Assembly: GCA_009801085.1 (NCBI GenBank)
Contig: VNWV01000005.1
Coordinates: 372,001 to 436,000 of the forward strand
Length of the DNA stretch: 64,000 nt
DNA from: Lasiodiplodia sp. COLG20
Taxonomy: Eukaryota > Ascomycota > Dothideomycetes > Botryosphaeriales > Botryosphaeriaceae
Direction of reading: 5' to 3'
Below the pieces are notes generated by a model. It was not told the DNA's origin. It made no database searches and saw only the letters and a list, made by a program, of their open reading frames with translations. The position numbers were made by a program, and so were the translations under genes. This document shows, piece after piece, positions 27,614 to 39,570 of the stretch (its first letter is position 1; each line of letters opens with the position of its first letter).

Positions 27614-30600
27614 GCGGTGGTTCAGCTTCCAACCGTTTTTTCCCACGTTTATTTTGCTGCAGCTCGACGGAGGGTTATCGGGGATTGCGTACGCAGAATT
27701 ACAGCTTCATGCGGGTTGGGGGTTTCTTTCCTTCTGGAGCATATCTCCGTGGAGCAGGGCCATGGCGTCTTCGATTCTTCTTGCAGGGCCTCGAGTTTTT
27801 GCTGCATCTTTTGGTGGCGGGGGGAGGAGTGAACTCGGGAGACGGGGGTTTTACGTATGTCTCGGGAAAAGCGGTCGATCGAAGTCCGGTGGATGATGAT
27901 CAATGGTGGGTGGGTGAGCGTGGATGTGGCGTCCCATCTCTTTTTCGAACATCTTCCCGTTTCTGGAGCGCCCTCTCATTCTCGCGCCCTCCATCCCAGA
28001 TTTCATTGGCGTTGTCGTTTCTCACATCCCGACCATTCGCCGAAAAGAAGAAACAAGGACTCAAAGAGATTGAATGGCGAAAAAAAGAAGAAAAATCGAT
28101 ACCTTGTAATATATCATACTTTGGATGGCTTTTCCCTGGCTGGGTTCGCTGGCAAGGGGGAAAGATACAAGGACGAACCCAAAGTGGCTTTGGGTTTGTT
28201 GGTAGGCATACAATCGAGATGCTGTCGACGAGATGATGAGTTTGCTTTTTGCTCTTACATGCGTCTGCATAACGCGCACGCGAGCTTCTCTTCTCCTCAC
28301 TCTTCTCTCCCCCGTTGCTTACCGAGGGAGGCGCTTTGTGGCTTGCATTTCTCTTCTCTTTTTCTTGCCACGCGGCTGCACCGTACCTGCCGGGATCTTG
28401 TGTGGCCGCCCCATCTCGGCGTTCGGGAATCGTGGAAGAAAAAAAGAAAAGAGAAAGTATGTATGTAAGCTCGGGAATGGCAGCCACGCGGTCGAGGAAA
28501 AAAGCAAACAAGAACCAACCAACAAAAGGAATGGGGAGGCGCATTATTTCATGTATGCAGGGGCAGGATTGCGTGGATGTCTGGGGTCCCCTTCCGAAGA
28601 TTTGATGGTGGTCTGCAATAAGGTTTGTCCCGTTAGTTTCTTCTTTGGTGTCTTACTTCTGTTCTGCGTCGAGTGCTTCTTTTGGGAGTGAGACAGCTAC
28701 GTGCGAAAATGCGCAGAATGGAATGCAACGGTCAGGCGTTCGGGCTTCACAGATGCAAACGGAGGCAGCCAGTGAATGCTTTTGCGGGATGATAAAGAGA
28801 GGCGCTTGCAGCGGACAACCGTTGTCTTCTGGACTAAAAGTGAATCAGCACGTATATATTGTGACGTCACCCGACGTCTGAAAGATTCCGATTTGTTGCA
28901 TTGAACGCAAACGCGTTTGGCCTCATCTTTTGTGTGTGTGGTTGACAATGCCAATGTTCTACTCGTTGCATGGACCAGTCGTTGGTTGGATCAGCTACAG
29001 CGCCTTTTCTGTACAATTGATCATGGGACAGACAAGCATGGAGCAGCAGAATTACACAAGCGTATTCATCACCTGCCAATTGGTGGATAATGCCGGTGAG
29101 AACTGGAGGTGGAAGGCAGTTCTATTGCCTGCGCGTTTTCGGCAAATTAGGAGCGTGAGGAATGTGTAACGGTAGACCTCTTGTACTTCACCCATGTCAG
29201 CCGTGAAAGTGCAGAGACATCTTCACTCACGAGACGCACATATGCTAAAACAAGCTGCTGTCTTCGATCCAGAGTGGCATGCTCACTGCGCATGCAAGCG
29301 AGGTAGCTCAAAAACACCTCAATGAAACCACGTAGGTGTACGTTCAGACTGGACGTCCGAGCCTCGGGCTTGTCGTTGTCAACTAGACCGGTACTTTCCA
29401 CATCCGCTCTCGTACGTAGACGTCCAAACTTTGTCTCGGAGTGAAACAAAGGCCGTGCGAAGCTCAGACAGCAGCTCAGTCCACGTGCAGTCATATAAGT
29501 TTCTCGAGTTCATTCCACCCAGGATGCTACATTCCTAGCAGCACAAATGGTTTAAGTCTACGTGGATACATTCCTATACAAGTGTGCATAGGAAAGAGTG
29601 CAATTGGCTTCGGCGGAACATGCATGGGAAGGGTCGAGTGTTATGTAACCGCAGCACACGAGCTCCAATGACATAGCCGAAAAACAAAAAGCGACGAATG
29701 GATGATAATCTCGCCATCTGCACATAAAAGTTCCCCGATGTTACATCCTCACCGGTCTAGGACCCCTGTTCTCGACTGTTGCACGTTTTGTTTCAAACCT
29801 TCTCCCCACCTGCCAACACAACGCAATTTCCGGGTAATTCGAGTGTGTGCTTCATTAAAGGAGCGGGCGGACGAAGCACGGGGACCAAAAAGCATATGAC
29901 ACATTTGCAAGGTATTATCTGGCCGACGGGGCCGGAATCGGTGCGGTCCGTCGGAAGTGCACAGCCACAACAGGGATGACCGAACGGTGTCGGGCAGAAA
30001 GGATGATAGCGGGCTGAAAGGGTGGGGAATGATGACTGTTGGGGGTGTATGAGGCAGCAGCCAACACAAGCCATTGATTGAGCGGATTGGGCCGGCTGTT
30101 GGCTGGCTTGCTCCTGAATGACCGAGCGGGGCTGTACCTTTTGCTGGAGCCTGCGATCCTCCAAGGCTCTTCTCGACGGAGGCGAGGAGCAAGCAGGCAT
30201 GACCGTGGAACATGCGAACAAGGCAGCCGTCAAGCGGGCGATGGCAAAAGGACAAAAAAAGCCTTGCGACGGTGGCAGCTTCGTCAGAGGGGGCATCTGG
30301 TCGAACACGAATAGAACGGGATCTGCAAATGCCAAATCCAGGCCTTGCTTTCTGACATGGATGTGAGCCTTCGACCAGGGCAAAGAAGCAAGCCAGACGG
30401 GCAACTTTTGCCCCCCCCCCGTTCCCTTGGAAGCTTACCAACCCTTCACAAATGAGTAAGCATCATCTATCACCGAGAGCAAAGGAAAACCTGCTTCGTG
30501 CTGTCCGCCTCCTCAAGCCACGCTCACCGTATTCTTCGCCCCGACGTCAGAGCATCATGTGTACGTAAGTACGTACAATACATACTTCCAACGCGCGTGC

Positions 30601-33600
30601 ACTGTACGCAAGTGTGCACATCTATAAGCACGGTAAAACAGGGGTGAAGCGGCAGGGAAGCGCACAGCATATGCAGGCCCGCACCTACACACACACTTCT
30701 CAAACTGTTGCTTTGGTGGACGATGGGTATGCACTGTTTGTGTCATCCCCACCCGAACCGCAACCGCGGTTCCTGGCTAAGGGGGAGGAGGGCAACACCT
30801 AGGGAGACCTAGACCTAGAACCCGCGGCTGCATGCACATCCGTCTAAGTGTATGCATGTGCGCGAGCCATGGATGGGGGGTTGGAAGAAGGGGGGATGAA
30901 CGGCTACACGGGCGCTGCTTGCTGCGGTGCGACACTGCGCTTGCTCGTTTAAACTCACGCCGTGCGTCGGGCGCCCGTTGCGGACTGATTTTTTGTGGTC
31001 CAGGGCGAAGATGGTGTCTTTGAATGCCGGGATGCATTTTGATGGCGGAAAGCTGGCGATTAATTGGGTGTCAAGTTCGCGTGAGGGATGGAAGTTTGGA
31101 CTGCGAACATGTCCGACTGGGCCGGACTGTGCAAACATATGTTCTTCTTGATCCAGATGAGGGAATTTACAAAGGGTCAGGAGCGCAGGGAACAAAGTTT
31201 CGACCTGCATTTTGCGATCTGTCGGGTGCATCTAGGCAAAGTCAATCTGGCACTTATCTCGATCTGCTATGCAGTGTGCCGCAGTCAAAAAGTGCAGATG
31301 GAAAAGAGAGGCGGTCATCTGCGCATCGCATGCAGGTAGCCGCAGGTAAGCAATGGAACCCGGGTTCTGTTAGAGCTGGTAATGAGATGAAGATCAATGA
31401 GTGGCCAGTAGCGGCGACTGCCGCGGAGTTGGTCCATGAAGCAGAGCAACGGCAGCAGACGACCATTTGTCTGAGACAAGCAGCAGAAAATGGCTTGCCC
31501 GCTTAAGCGAAGACCATGGGGCGTTGAGACCTTTTTCTTTACCACATGCAGGCAGCCGGCGAACATTGCGGGGTTGCGGAAATGACCGTTGGAGAAACAT
31601 GTGTAGGCATTCACGACCAAGAAAGGTCCCTCTTGTGCATCAATGGATCAACCTGCTTGCAGCCACCATCTCCCCACCATCATTAAGCACCGCCTCGCAC
31701 TAGACGAAGGCGCAAGGAGTACAAAACCCGACAACCCGGTCAGCGGGAGACGGATGACTGAAAAGGGCTTTTGCCGCTGCAAGAGGCTGGGGGATTACGT
31801 TGCTCGAAGGCAAAGCTGCGCAGATGACCGGATAGCAGATAGGGTTTGCAGCGGCCCGGAGTCTCATGCAGGACGGGAGAAGCCATAGGTGTGGTGCAAC
31901 ACAGCTTGTGTGAACCACCGCAGGACACTCATTAACGGCCTGCAGAGGCAATACGGGCTCACTGAGCTGCCGGGAGGCCTGGACGGCCCATGGTCCGGGT
32001 GGCTTAAGTCCGGGGGAAGAGGATGGTAGACGGTAGAAAAAATTATTACTCACCGTGAAAATTTTTTCACTCCATCATCAGAGCCCAGTGCGAGACTAAG
32101 TGCGGTCCAGGCAGCAGTTTACGAACCGCGGAAGAGCCCAGCACTCTTGGGAAGACGTTGACGACGTCTGTGCCGGCCCGGTGGCGATGGGTAGTCACAG
32201 ATCGGCGTGCGGACGGCACTGGAGGCTAAAGGCTGTTCCCTGAGGCTGCAGCGGGAGAGCAGCGGGAGCGCATCGATAGCGCAGAACCACGCCGGCGGCC
32301 CCACAATGCGCCAAACTCAGGCCTCCTGTCGCTTAAGCCTCCTCGCGCCCGCTGCGAATCTTATTATGACGTGCATGGTGTGGTGTCGATGCCGCTGCAG
32401 GCCAACGCCTGGTGTTGAGTGTTCAACCACCTCGACCCAAGGCTGCACAAACGATCACCTGAAAGAATCTGCGGCCGTCCGCAAGCGACGGACTTGCAAG
32501 GAGGCCCGGGAAAGCGTGCCTTGGAGTCGGCGGCCCGTACGATAAGTGATGAAACAAAATGTCTTGAAGGGCATTGGGGATGGTCCAATGGCACGGCGCA
32601 CCGTGATCCAGAACTCCAGATCGAGGTCGCAGCAACGGCCGACCGTCTTGAGTCCAGTGGTGCTCCGCAGAGAATCTGCAGGTGGCCGGCTGGGAAGACG
32701 CGTAGACGCACGATGTGGCTGCAGCTATCACGAGCCGCGCTATGTGTTCCCCAGCCGCCGAACGGCCGGGCGCGCCGCACATCCAGCTCGCAACACGAAG
32801 ACAGTCTGAAACCAGCGGAGGGATGGAGGCAGTCGACGGAAGTTTTGAGACACGACTCGGACAGAAACGGCAGCGAAGAAAGGGCGGGTTGGAGCCGACG
32901 CAGCCGCGCACATGGAATTGACGAACAGGAGGAATGGACATTGATACCCGACCTTGATCATCTGCACGAGCGCCGGCTGATGGAGAAGGTGCTGAGCAAC
33001 CCCGCCTAATAAGCCGCAGCACGCGCAGAGTGAGCATGCAGGGTCCCATGGACCCCATGGATCGTCTCTGCAGGGCCCTCTGGGTGACAAGATAAAGGTA
33101 GCGCGACCGGCCAGGTTAGGCTGCGGGGCCTATCACCGGCGCTTATCCGCCCACCCAAAGGATCGGCTGCCTCTCTGGGCGTGGTGGCTTTTCGCGCTGG
33201 GCCAGATGGGATGCGACGGCGGGTCGATCGATTGCGTGCATGGCGGCCGCCCAAGCCGCCCGTCGCGCAGCAATGGCAGGGCAGAGGCGCGGCGTGACTG
33301 CCTGTAGTGGAGTGGGATGGTGCGGAGGAGGCAGGCGGATGGCAGGGATTGCGGGCTGATGAGCGGTGTGGGGGAGCGGGCGGGTAGATGACCTCTCAAG
33401 ATAGAGCCGGGTGCCGGTAGCGCTGGTGGGCTCTGATCATGCGCGTGCGAGCGGTGTGTTGGAGCGGGTTTCCCTCTGGAGAGCTGGAGCTGTCGCTCGA
33501 TGGGGAGCTGGAGGGAGAGAGCGCGCTACCGCGCTGCTGCGGCTGTCGGGGGGAGGAAGGGGCGCGCTGACCTCAGGCTGATGATGCTGGTGAGGGGTCA

Positions 33601-35254
33601 GCCAGGGCCCGGGTGCGCTCCACACACGGCTGCGCGGGCTAGGCTGGCCGTATCGATAGAGCAGATAGCGATAAGGATGGCATTTGCCCACCACCACCAT
33701 TGCGGCGCGAGGGTGTGCGCGGGCTGTCAGGTGCGGGCGGCTGTCTCAGACGCTTTCACATGCACGCCCCAGTGTCCACGAGGAGCGCTGGCCGGCCCCC
33801 CCAGTTGCGGAGCGGTCTGGCTAGCGACCGTCAGATGGCAGCCTTCGCGCCGCCTATGATGCAATTGACCAAGCAGCCTCGAGCGGCCAGGGACGCGCCA
33901 GGCCCAAGGCCCCAGCCCGCCGCGTGGCTGGTGGCGGCGCCGGACGGGGATGCAGGAGGGCAGCGTGTCACCAGATCAGCCATTGGGACGCTGGAGATTG
34001 GAGATAGCGGTGCCGGCCGCAGCGGGCGGAGTTATGACAGCCCACCGCTGGTCGGGCGTGCTAGACATTGCGCGATGTGGGCTCGTCAATGGCTGCCCTG
34101 CGGCGCGATATCCGACGCAAAGCGGGTGCAGCAGGCATTGACGTTGCGCGCGGCGGACTGAGCGCGGCGGGCGCCGTGTCGCCGGCAGCTTGCTTGCTTG
34201 CTTTGTCCTGCGACACGTGTACGCAGAGTCAATGCCAGCGCCGGACAATGGGCGTCTCGTCGAAAATAGCTGCGTCACCGCGGCCAACAATGGCTGGCCC
34301 CCCACCTGCGCGCGCAAATGCGAGCGCTGCCAGCAGCACGCAGGCGCGATATGCGTCCGCGCTTGGCCGCGATAGGCATGGCGCCGAACCCTGGGCCTGA
34401 CTCATTCGCGCTCACTGCGAACCTCCCATCACCTGCTCCAAACGCCGCCCGCAAGAGCACGCCAGGTATCCAGACCTGCGCGGCGCAGAAGCCGCCAGCA
34501 GCATGTCCCAGCACCAGGGCCGCCCTATCAGCGCCGGCGCAGAGCCCAACGCACTGCCACACCTCCGGCACTTCTCTCCTGTTCGCCCGCCTTCCTGTAT
34601 CATGCTGACGAATAGCCAGCCCGCTCACCTCAGGCCGCTGAGAAGCGCGCGAGTGTGCCTGATGATACTCGGAGCTAACCAGCCCTGCCAGCAACTGACA
34701 CCTGCGATCTGCCGCCTTGTCGCAGCCCGCCCTTGCGGCGCCAGGCTCTTTGTCCCATTGTGCGAGCCCACGCTCCGCCTGATTAGAAACCAGTCATCTG
34801 CCCTCTCCAGTCACTCACACAGCCCTCTTTGGTCGTGGTTCATAAAGCACGCCTTTGTCCGCGCCCCACGGCGCTCCCAGAGGTCCCCCCATTTCCGAAC
34901 CACGGTTCCTGCCCGGCAGTCCCAAGCTGCCCTCACACTGCGCGCCCGACTGCCCCCAGGCAATAAATTCCCAGTTCTGCCTGCTCTGCCAATCTGACCG
35001 GCGCAGCGCCCCCCGGTGCACCGCCATTGGCTGCTCCGCGCTTGTTACGTCTTACGCTCAGACTCGCATCTATTCATAAAGCAGCCTATTGTCCGCCTCG
35101 CCACCCTAGCCCGACCGCCGCCAGACAACGCAACACTCTCGACACCTCAGCGCAACCCTTCCAGCACCTTCCCCTGCAGCCTAGGCTGCCTCCAAAACCG
35201 GCGAACGCCCCCAATTCTCAGCCTCGCCTCCCAATCCCACTCCTGCACGCGACA
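27614..35254. other. 7.6-kb stretch without a supportable gene
   Basis: No ORF shows a domain, signal peptide, coherent intron series or protein-like composition over a useful length. The first part (27.6-28.7 kb) is IWS1 downstream sequence with T- and A-runs. The 28.7-31.9 kb part is of mixed composition, including alternating purine-pyrimidine sequence at about 30,555-30,615 and a C10 run at 30,411-30,420. The 32-34.9 kb part is GC-rich. The last 200 bp are C-rich and look like the leader of the SWIRM gene. It could hold non-coding transcripts or a large regulatory region. Confidence 0.4.
34841..35097. repeat. Pair of ~24-bp direct repeats upstream of SWIRM gene
   Basis: The strings CATAAAGCACGCCTTTGTCC (from 34841) and CATAAAGCAGCCTATTGTCC (from 35076) are near-identical with one indel. 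They lie about 235 bp apart on the same strand in the presumed promoter/leader. They may be duplicated regulatory sites; flanking sequence does not match. Confidence 0.4.
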
Positions 35255-36385
35255 ATGGCTTCGCATCACCCGACAGCAACCCCCTCCAAGCCCGACGCAC
35301 GCTTCTCCGTCTCTTCCCTGCTCTCGCCTCCCGAGATGAAGCGCTCGGAGAGCTTTTCCAAGTCGCCCGCCGACCGCGCAATGGATGCGACGCCTCCAGT
35401 CAACCGCCTTACCGTCCACTCTCTAGGCAGCAACATCCGGAGTTCCGCAAAGGGGCTGCCTCCCTCCCCGCCTGTTTCGCCCTTCGACAATCTCCACAAG
35501 GAGGACTCACAGTGCTCGGTGGAGGAGGATACGAGCAGGGACCCGCCTCTGTTCCCGGCGTGGAGCGGTGACAAGATCGGCGCGACAACCGCGCCCCTGT
35601 TCCCTAGCGTTGGAACGACTCCTGAGCACGATGCCCTCATCTCCAAGCACATTGCTGAATCCAATGTCTACGACCGACCGACCCGCGAGGAGTACCAATT
35701 GGCAATCGCCTGCAAGTCAATTGCCGTCAGCCAGTGGCAGAAGAACCCGGTCGCGTGGATGCGCAACGAGCGCGCGACCTGGAGTATGTACGGCCCCAAG
35801 AAGGCGACCCAGCGCTCGCACTTGCGGGCGTTGGCCCCCGCTCCCGCCGGCGTGCGCAAGACCAAGCCTGCCGCCCCCAGACTGCCGCGCGCGCCCCGAG
35901 TTACGAAGCGCACCCCCAAGGCTGCGCTGCTCGAGTCATTCGACGCAAAGCCCCCGACGCCCAAGGCTCCCCGGGTTCCGGCGTCGCGAGATGACGTCGA
36001 CTTCCACAAGATCCCGAACTATGCGCCGCCCCTGGAGACGCTTCCCGAAGATGGCAGGAAAGCTTTGAAGGCGGAATGGAAGGGTCAGCCCCTTGACCTG
36101 TCCGCCGATCCCGACCGGGGTGAACTCCACCCCTCAGAGCTTAATGTCGCTTCCACACTTCGACTCACCTGTGCGACCTACCTTTACAACAAGCGACGCA
36201 TCTTCCAGGCTCGCGTCCGCGCCCTTCTTAGGGGCGAAGACTTCAACAAGACCAAGGCTCAGCAGGCCTGCAAGATCGACGTCAACAAGGCCAGCAAGCT
36301 GTGGGCTGCCTACGAGAAGATTGGCTGGTTCAAGCCTGTCTATTTCCAGCAGCACCTCGACAACTTTAACGACTGGGAGAACTAG
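35255..36385 (+). CDS. SWIRM-domain protein (Fun19-like)
   Basis: A single exon gives 376 residues. The C-terminal SWIRM domain spans about 280-362 (GELHPSELNVASTLRLTCAT ... KASKLWAAYEKIGWF). It is a helical DNA- or histone-contacting fold found in chromatin complexes. The N-terminal two thirds are Ser/Pro-rich, with a conserved-looking helical stretch (AIACKSIAVSQWQKNPVAWM) and a basic Ala/Pro/Lys region. This layout matches the yeast Fun19-like group, whose role is poorly known and probably chromatin-related. ATG 35255 was chosen because the Ser/Pro-rich region starts there; the open frame continues upstream through leader-like sequence. Confidence 0.87.
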   Translation: MASHHPTATPSKPDARFSVSSLLSPPEMKRSESFSKSPADRAMDATPPVNRLTVHSLGSNIRSSAKGLPPSPPVSPFDNLHKEDSQCSVEEDTSRDPPLFPAWSGDKIGATTAPLFPSVGTTPEHDALISKHIAESNVYDRPTREEYQLAIACKSIAVSQWQKNPVAWMRNERATWSMYGPKKATQRSHLRALAPAPAGVRKTKPAAPRLPRAPRVTKRTPKAALLESFDAKPPTPKAPRVPASRDDVDFHKIPNYAPPLETLPEDGRKALKAEWKGQPLDLSADPDRGELHPSELNVASTLRLTCATYLYNKRRIFQARVRALLRGEDFNKTKAQQACKIDVNKASKLWAAYEKIGWFKPVYFQQHLDNFNDWEN

Positions 36386-37288
36386 ACGCACCGCTTTGAT
36401 GCTTGCGTCGATTCGCAGGTGCACTGCTGATCATGTGAAACACTTGGTCATTCAGCCTCATCGCCCCCAGCCCTTGTCGCGGAGCCAGGTCCGCCTCGCG
36501 ACTTGCACGCTTGCACTTTCCATCTCTTGCGCAATGTTTCGTTGTTTCATCTCTCGCCATTTCCTATCGTTTCGTCCCGTACACATCTTGCATCGTGATC
36601 CCCCAGATTGGGTCTCTCGGTTACATGGGCATTGACCGGCGGAATTGGCGTTACTTTCGGTTCTACAGATTATGGCTCCATCCCTTGTTGATGTGAAGCC
36701 GGAGCGATCCCCCGCATTCACATATCTGGGTCACGAACACAGCATCTCACGACATCGGCGTTCTTTTCGGAGTAGGAGTTTTGGTTTTGGTTATCGCTCA
36801 ACGTCGTCCTCGCCGCCGAACACAAGGTGGGCTTGAGGCGCGGCTGTTCTCTCCCTTTGTTTGGTCATCTGTTCTGTGTTTTCGGTTCCCCGGCGCACTC
36901 CATCATCGTCATCGGCACTTACACTCTGATACCCCCACCACTCATATGGTAGCAGCACCCAGCATGTAGCTCGTCTTGTTTCATTGATTCCGGCCTCAAC
37001 ACAGCGTTCGGGATGGGTTAGCGAAGATTGATTGGGGGTCATCAAAGACAGCACTTTGAAGCCCATAGGCGGCAGTAGGAAATCGATCTTAGACATTCAC
37101 AACTTGGCCATGATTCTGAACACCGTGATCTGCCTAATTTTCGTCATAATCAAAGACAACAAGACCCTGCCCAGACAGCCTTTTAGGTCGACGGTTTGGG
37201 AGGTGTCGGAAAGACCAGTTATCTAGCGTTGCTTCTTCATGCCTACCTGGCATGTAAGCAGTCTCTGGAATTATTCTTTATCGTGCAT
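36386..37288. other. Intergenic region with an open P-loop-like fragment
   Basis: This is 3' sequence of the SWIRM gene followed by the region upstream of the next orphan. From 37187, directly after a TTTTAG acceptor-like site, an open frame reads VDGLGGVGKTSYLALLLHAY and continues into the orphan ORF. No other support is visible. Confidence 0.35.
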
Positions 37289-38254
37289 ATGGGATCGACT
37301 CGATCGGTTCGTCGTTGTGGTCATCACACTGAACAAGAAGCAATGTCACTCGCGAATGCACACCGCGTCGCCGCGGTCACATCAAAATCCGTATCGTGCG
37401 GGTCGTACGCCCAGAAGCAACAAGCTCATCGACAGAGGCTGGCTCCTCTCCAGCACCCTTCGCCCAATCCTCCAACTACGACGAAGCTTGAAGCAACTAC
37501 GCTCTGCTCTACCGAGCAGCAACCACCACCTACGCTTGACTCTTCCAATCACCAGTCGCAGACACCATCGTCGTCAACATCAAATGCGGTAGCCGCAGCA
37601 ACATCCGGAGGAGCGACACCTGTCACGACGGCTCCTCCTCCTCCTCCTAAGCCTAGCTCGTCGTCGCAGTCGTTGACACAGCCGCAATTGCCACTGGTGC
37701 CACCAACACCGCCTCCACCCCCAATACGAACGCGCGCCAACGCTATGGCTGCCGCTTTCGCTGGCATCGTTCCGGAACTTTCTCCTCCGCCTTCTCCCGA
37801 TACCACGGTGACGGTAGTAGAAGCGGCGAAGGCGGCGGCGGCGGCGGCAACAACAGTCAAATCAGCGATAGCAGCGGCAACAACAACACCTGCTGCTACC
37901 TCCAAGCCGCCACTTCATTCGGCGCTAGTCCTGCTACAACCCTCTCCTCCCCTCTCCCCTCCTCATTCTCCTTCTTCTTCTTCTCCCCCCTCCTCCTCTT
38001 CCAACTCCTCCATCTCCGCCACCTCCGCCACCGGCCTTCCCGGAACGAGCACCGGAAGAGGCGGAACGACGGGGGGGCTGGATGACGGGGGGCGGGGTGA
38101 CCGACACTTCGACCACCGCTCACCGCCAGCGTCACCGCCGCGGCCGGAGGGAATCTACCACCGCCACCGCGCGTCGTCGTCTCCGCCGTCGGAGTCGGGG
38201 TCGGAGTCAGAGTCCAGCGATGGCAGCACCAGCACCGTCAGGACGCTAAGATGT

Positions 38255-38285
<31 letters not shown>

Positions 38286-38770
38286 TATCAGCACCAGCAT
38301 CATCCGACTGGGGGTTATTGGACTTCCTGGATGGGCCGAGGGCGGGCACCGCGGCTCCTCCTCCTACTCCGATAGCGATGACGATGTCGGCGCGGACGAT
38401 GACTACTGCTGCTGCTTCCGCTTCTGCTCCTACCACTCCTATCCCTCGCCCTGGTGCGGGCGAAGGACGGGAGTATATTGGGGATAGCGGTCGCGGTGGT
38501 GAAGGGGGCAGCGCGTTGATGCGGAGGAACTCGTCGCTGTCTGTGGCTAGACAGCAGCAATTCCCACCGGGCGCGGCGGCCATGGTGATGGCGGCGCTGC
38601 AGAGGCGGCGGAGCAACAACGCGACGTACAAGGTGCAGTGCGCGGCGTGCGGCAGGTGCAAGCCCGAGAGGAGCCGGTACTGCTGCAGCTGGCCGCCGGT
38701 GCATCTGGTCTTGTTCGGGGCGACGGGCGGTGGTGGGTGGAGAGAGAGGAGGAGGTTGAGGGAGGAGTAG
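37289..38770 (+). CDS. Low-complexity orphan with polyQ and Cys-rich tail
   Basis: I do not recognise this protein. From ATG 37289 it is a single exon of 493 residues, dominated by Ser, Pro, Ala, Thr and Gly runs. A Q10 tract is encoded by ten pure CAG codons. Near the end, after a basic segment (ALQRRRSNNATYKVQ), there is a compact Cys cluster (CAACGRCKPERSRYCC) that could bind zinc. The Cys cluster and preceding conserved-looking stretch (LMRRNSSLSVARQQQFPPGA) are the best evidence for a real gene. The N-terminus is uncertain: the frame is open up to 37187, and later ATGs at 37343 and 37745 are possible. Confidence 0.5.
38255..38284 (+). repeat. (CAG)10 microsatellite
   Basis: Ten uninterrupted CAG units lie in frame and encode Q10 of the orphan protein. 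Pure repeats of this kind are prone to length change between strains. Confidence 0.95.
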
Positions 38771-39570
38771 AGAGAGGCTCGACGCTGAGTCGGGTGGTAT
38801 GGAGACTGACGGGGGCATAGAATGAAGATGGGAAAGTGTGAGCAACATAGGGGTGATGCATCAAAGGGAGCAATAAGCGCAGGTGCATTTGCGGGATTTT
38901 AAAAACACATGGGGCATTGAGAGGGGCGTTAACTTGTTTTGGTTGTGGATATGGATGAAGGTGGTACATATGGAAAAGGGAAGTATTTTGGACGTAGCTT
39001 TGCTGTTGTTTTTGAACTTCGAACGTTCAAGTACACAGCGTCGGACGTTCGTGAATATATTTGTTAGCAGCTCAAGTGAGAAACATACCACACATTCTGG
39101 CAGCTATGAAGCATAATTGAGCTTCGCTAGCTGTGCGGATAGACTTGAGCTCGTTGAGATTGAGTTGTTATCGCTGAATTGCCAGGTGGGTCTCTCCTGC
39201 CCAGGCGGGCCTGAGACGAAAATGGAGACGAGGTCTTGGCGACGGTGGTTGTCGTGTTCACGAGCTTCAGACAGTGGTACAGACACAATTCGATGATGGG
39301 AATTGTTTGGCGGCAGCATTGGGGCGGGTAGTTGGCGCGAATGGTTGTTGGCGCGTCGCGGTGCAACTGCTGCGGCGACGATCGGAGGTCGCGGATCCTG
39401 GGGGGCTGAGGCTGAGGCGTCAGGCGCGCCAAGGACTCCTAGAATAGCGACCGACTGCCATCCACGCCCGCGCCTCTCCATAACGGTTTCAACAAACACT
39501 TTCCCGCCCAGCGACCGACTATCTGCGCCCATCGGATGCTCCTGTCTGGACAGGAGTCCTCGCGCGCACC
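38771..39570. other. Intergenic region upstream of CDC50
   Basis: The left half is AT-rich 3' flank. The right half (39,130-39,570) is leader/promoter of CDC50. A long minus frame (39104-39991) overlaps the spliced CDC50 exons and is a shadow. Confidence 0.45.

Noticed and set aside
29749..30441. Minus-strand open frame of 230 codons
   Set aside because: It is the longest frame in the 7.6-kb gap, but it shows no family similarity or splice partners and spans a C10 run.
32419..33058. Overlapping plus and minus frames of about 200 codons
   Set aside because: Both strands are open at once, which fits GC-rich non-coding sequence better than a gene.
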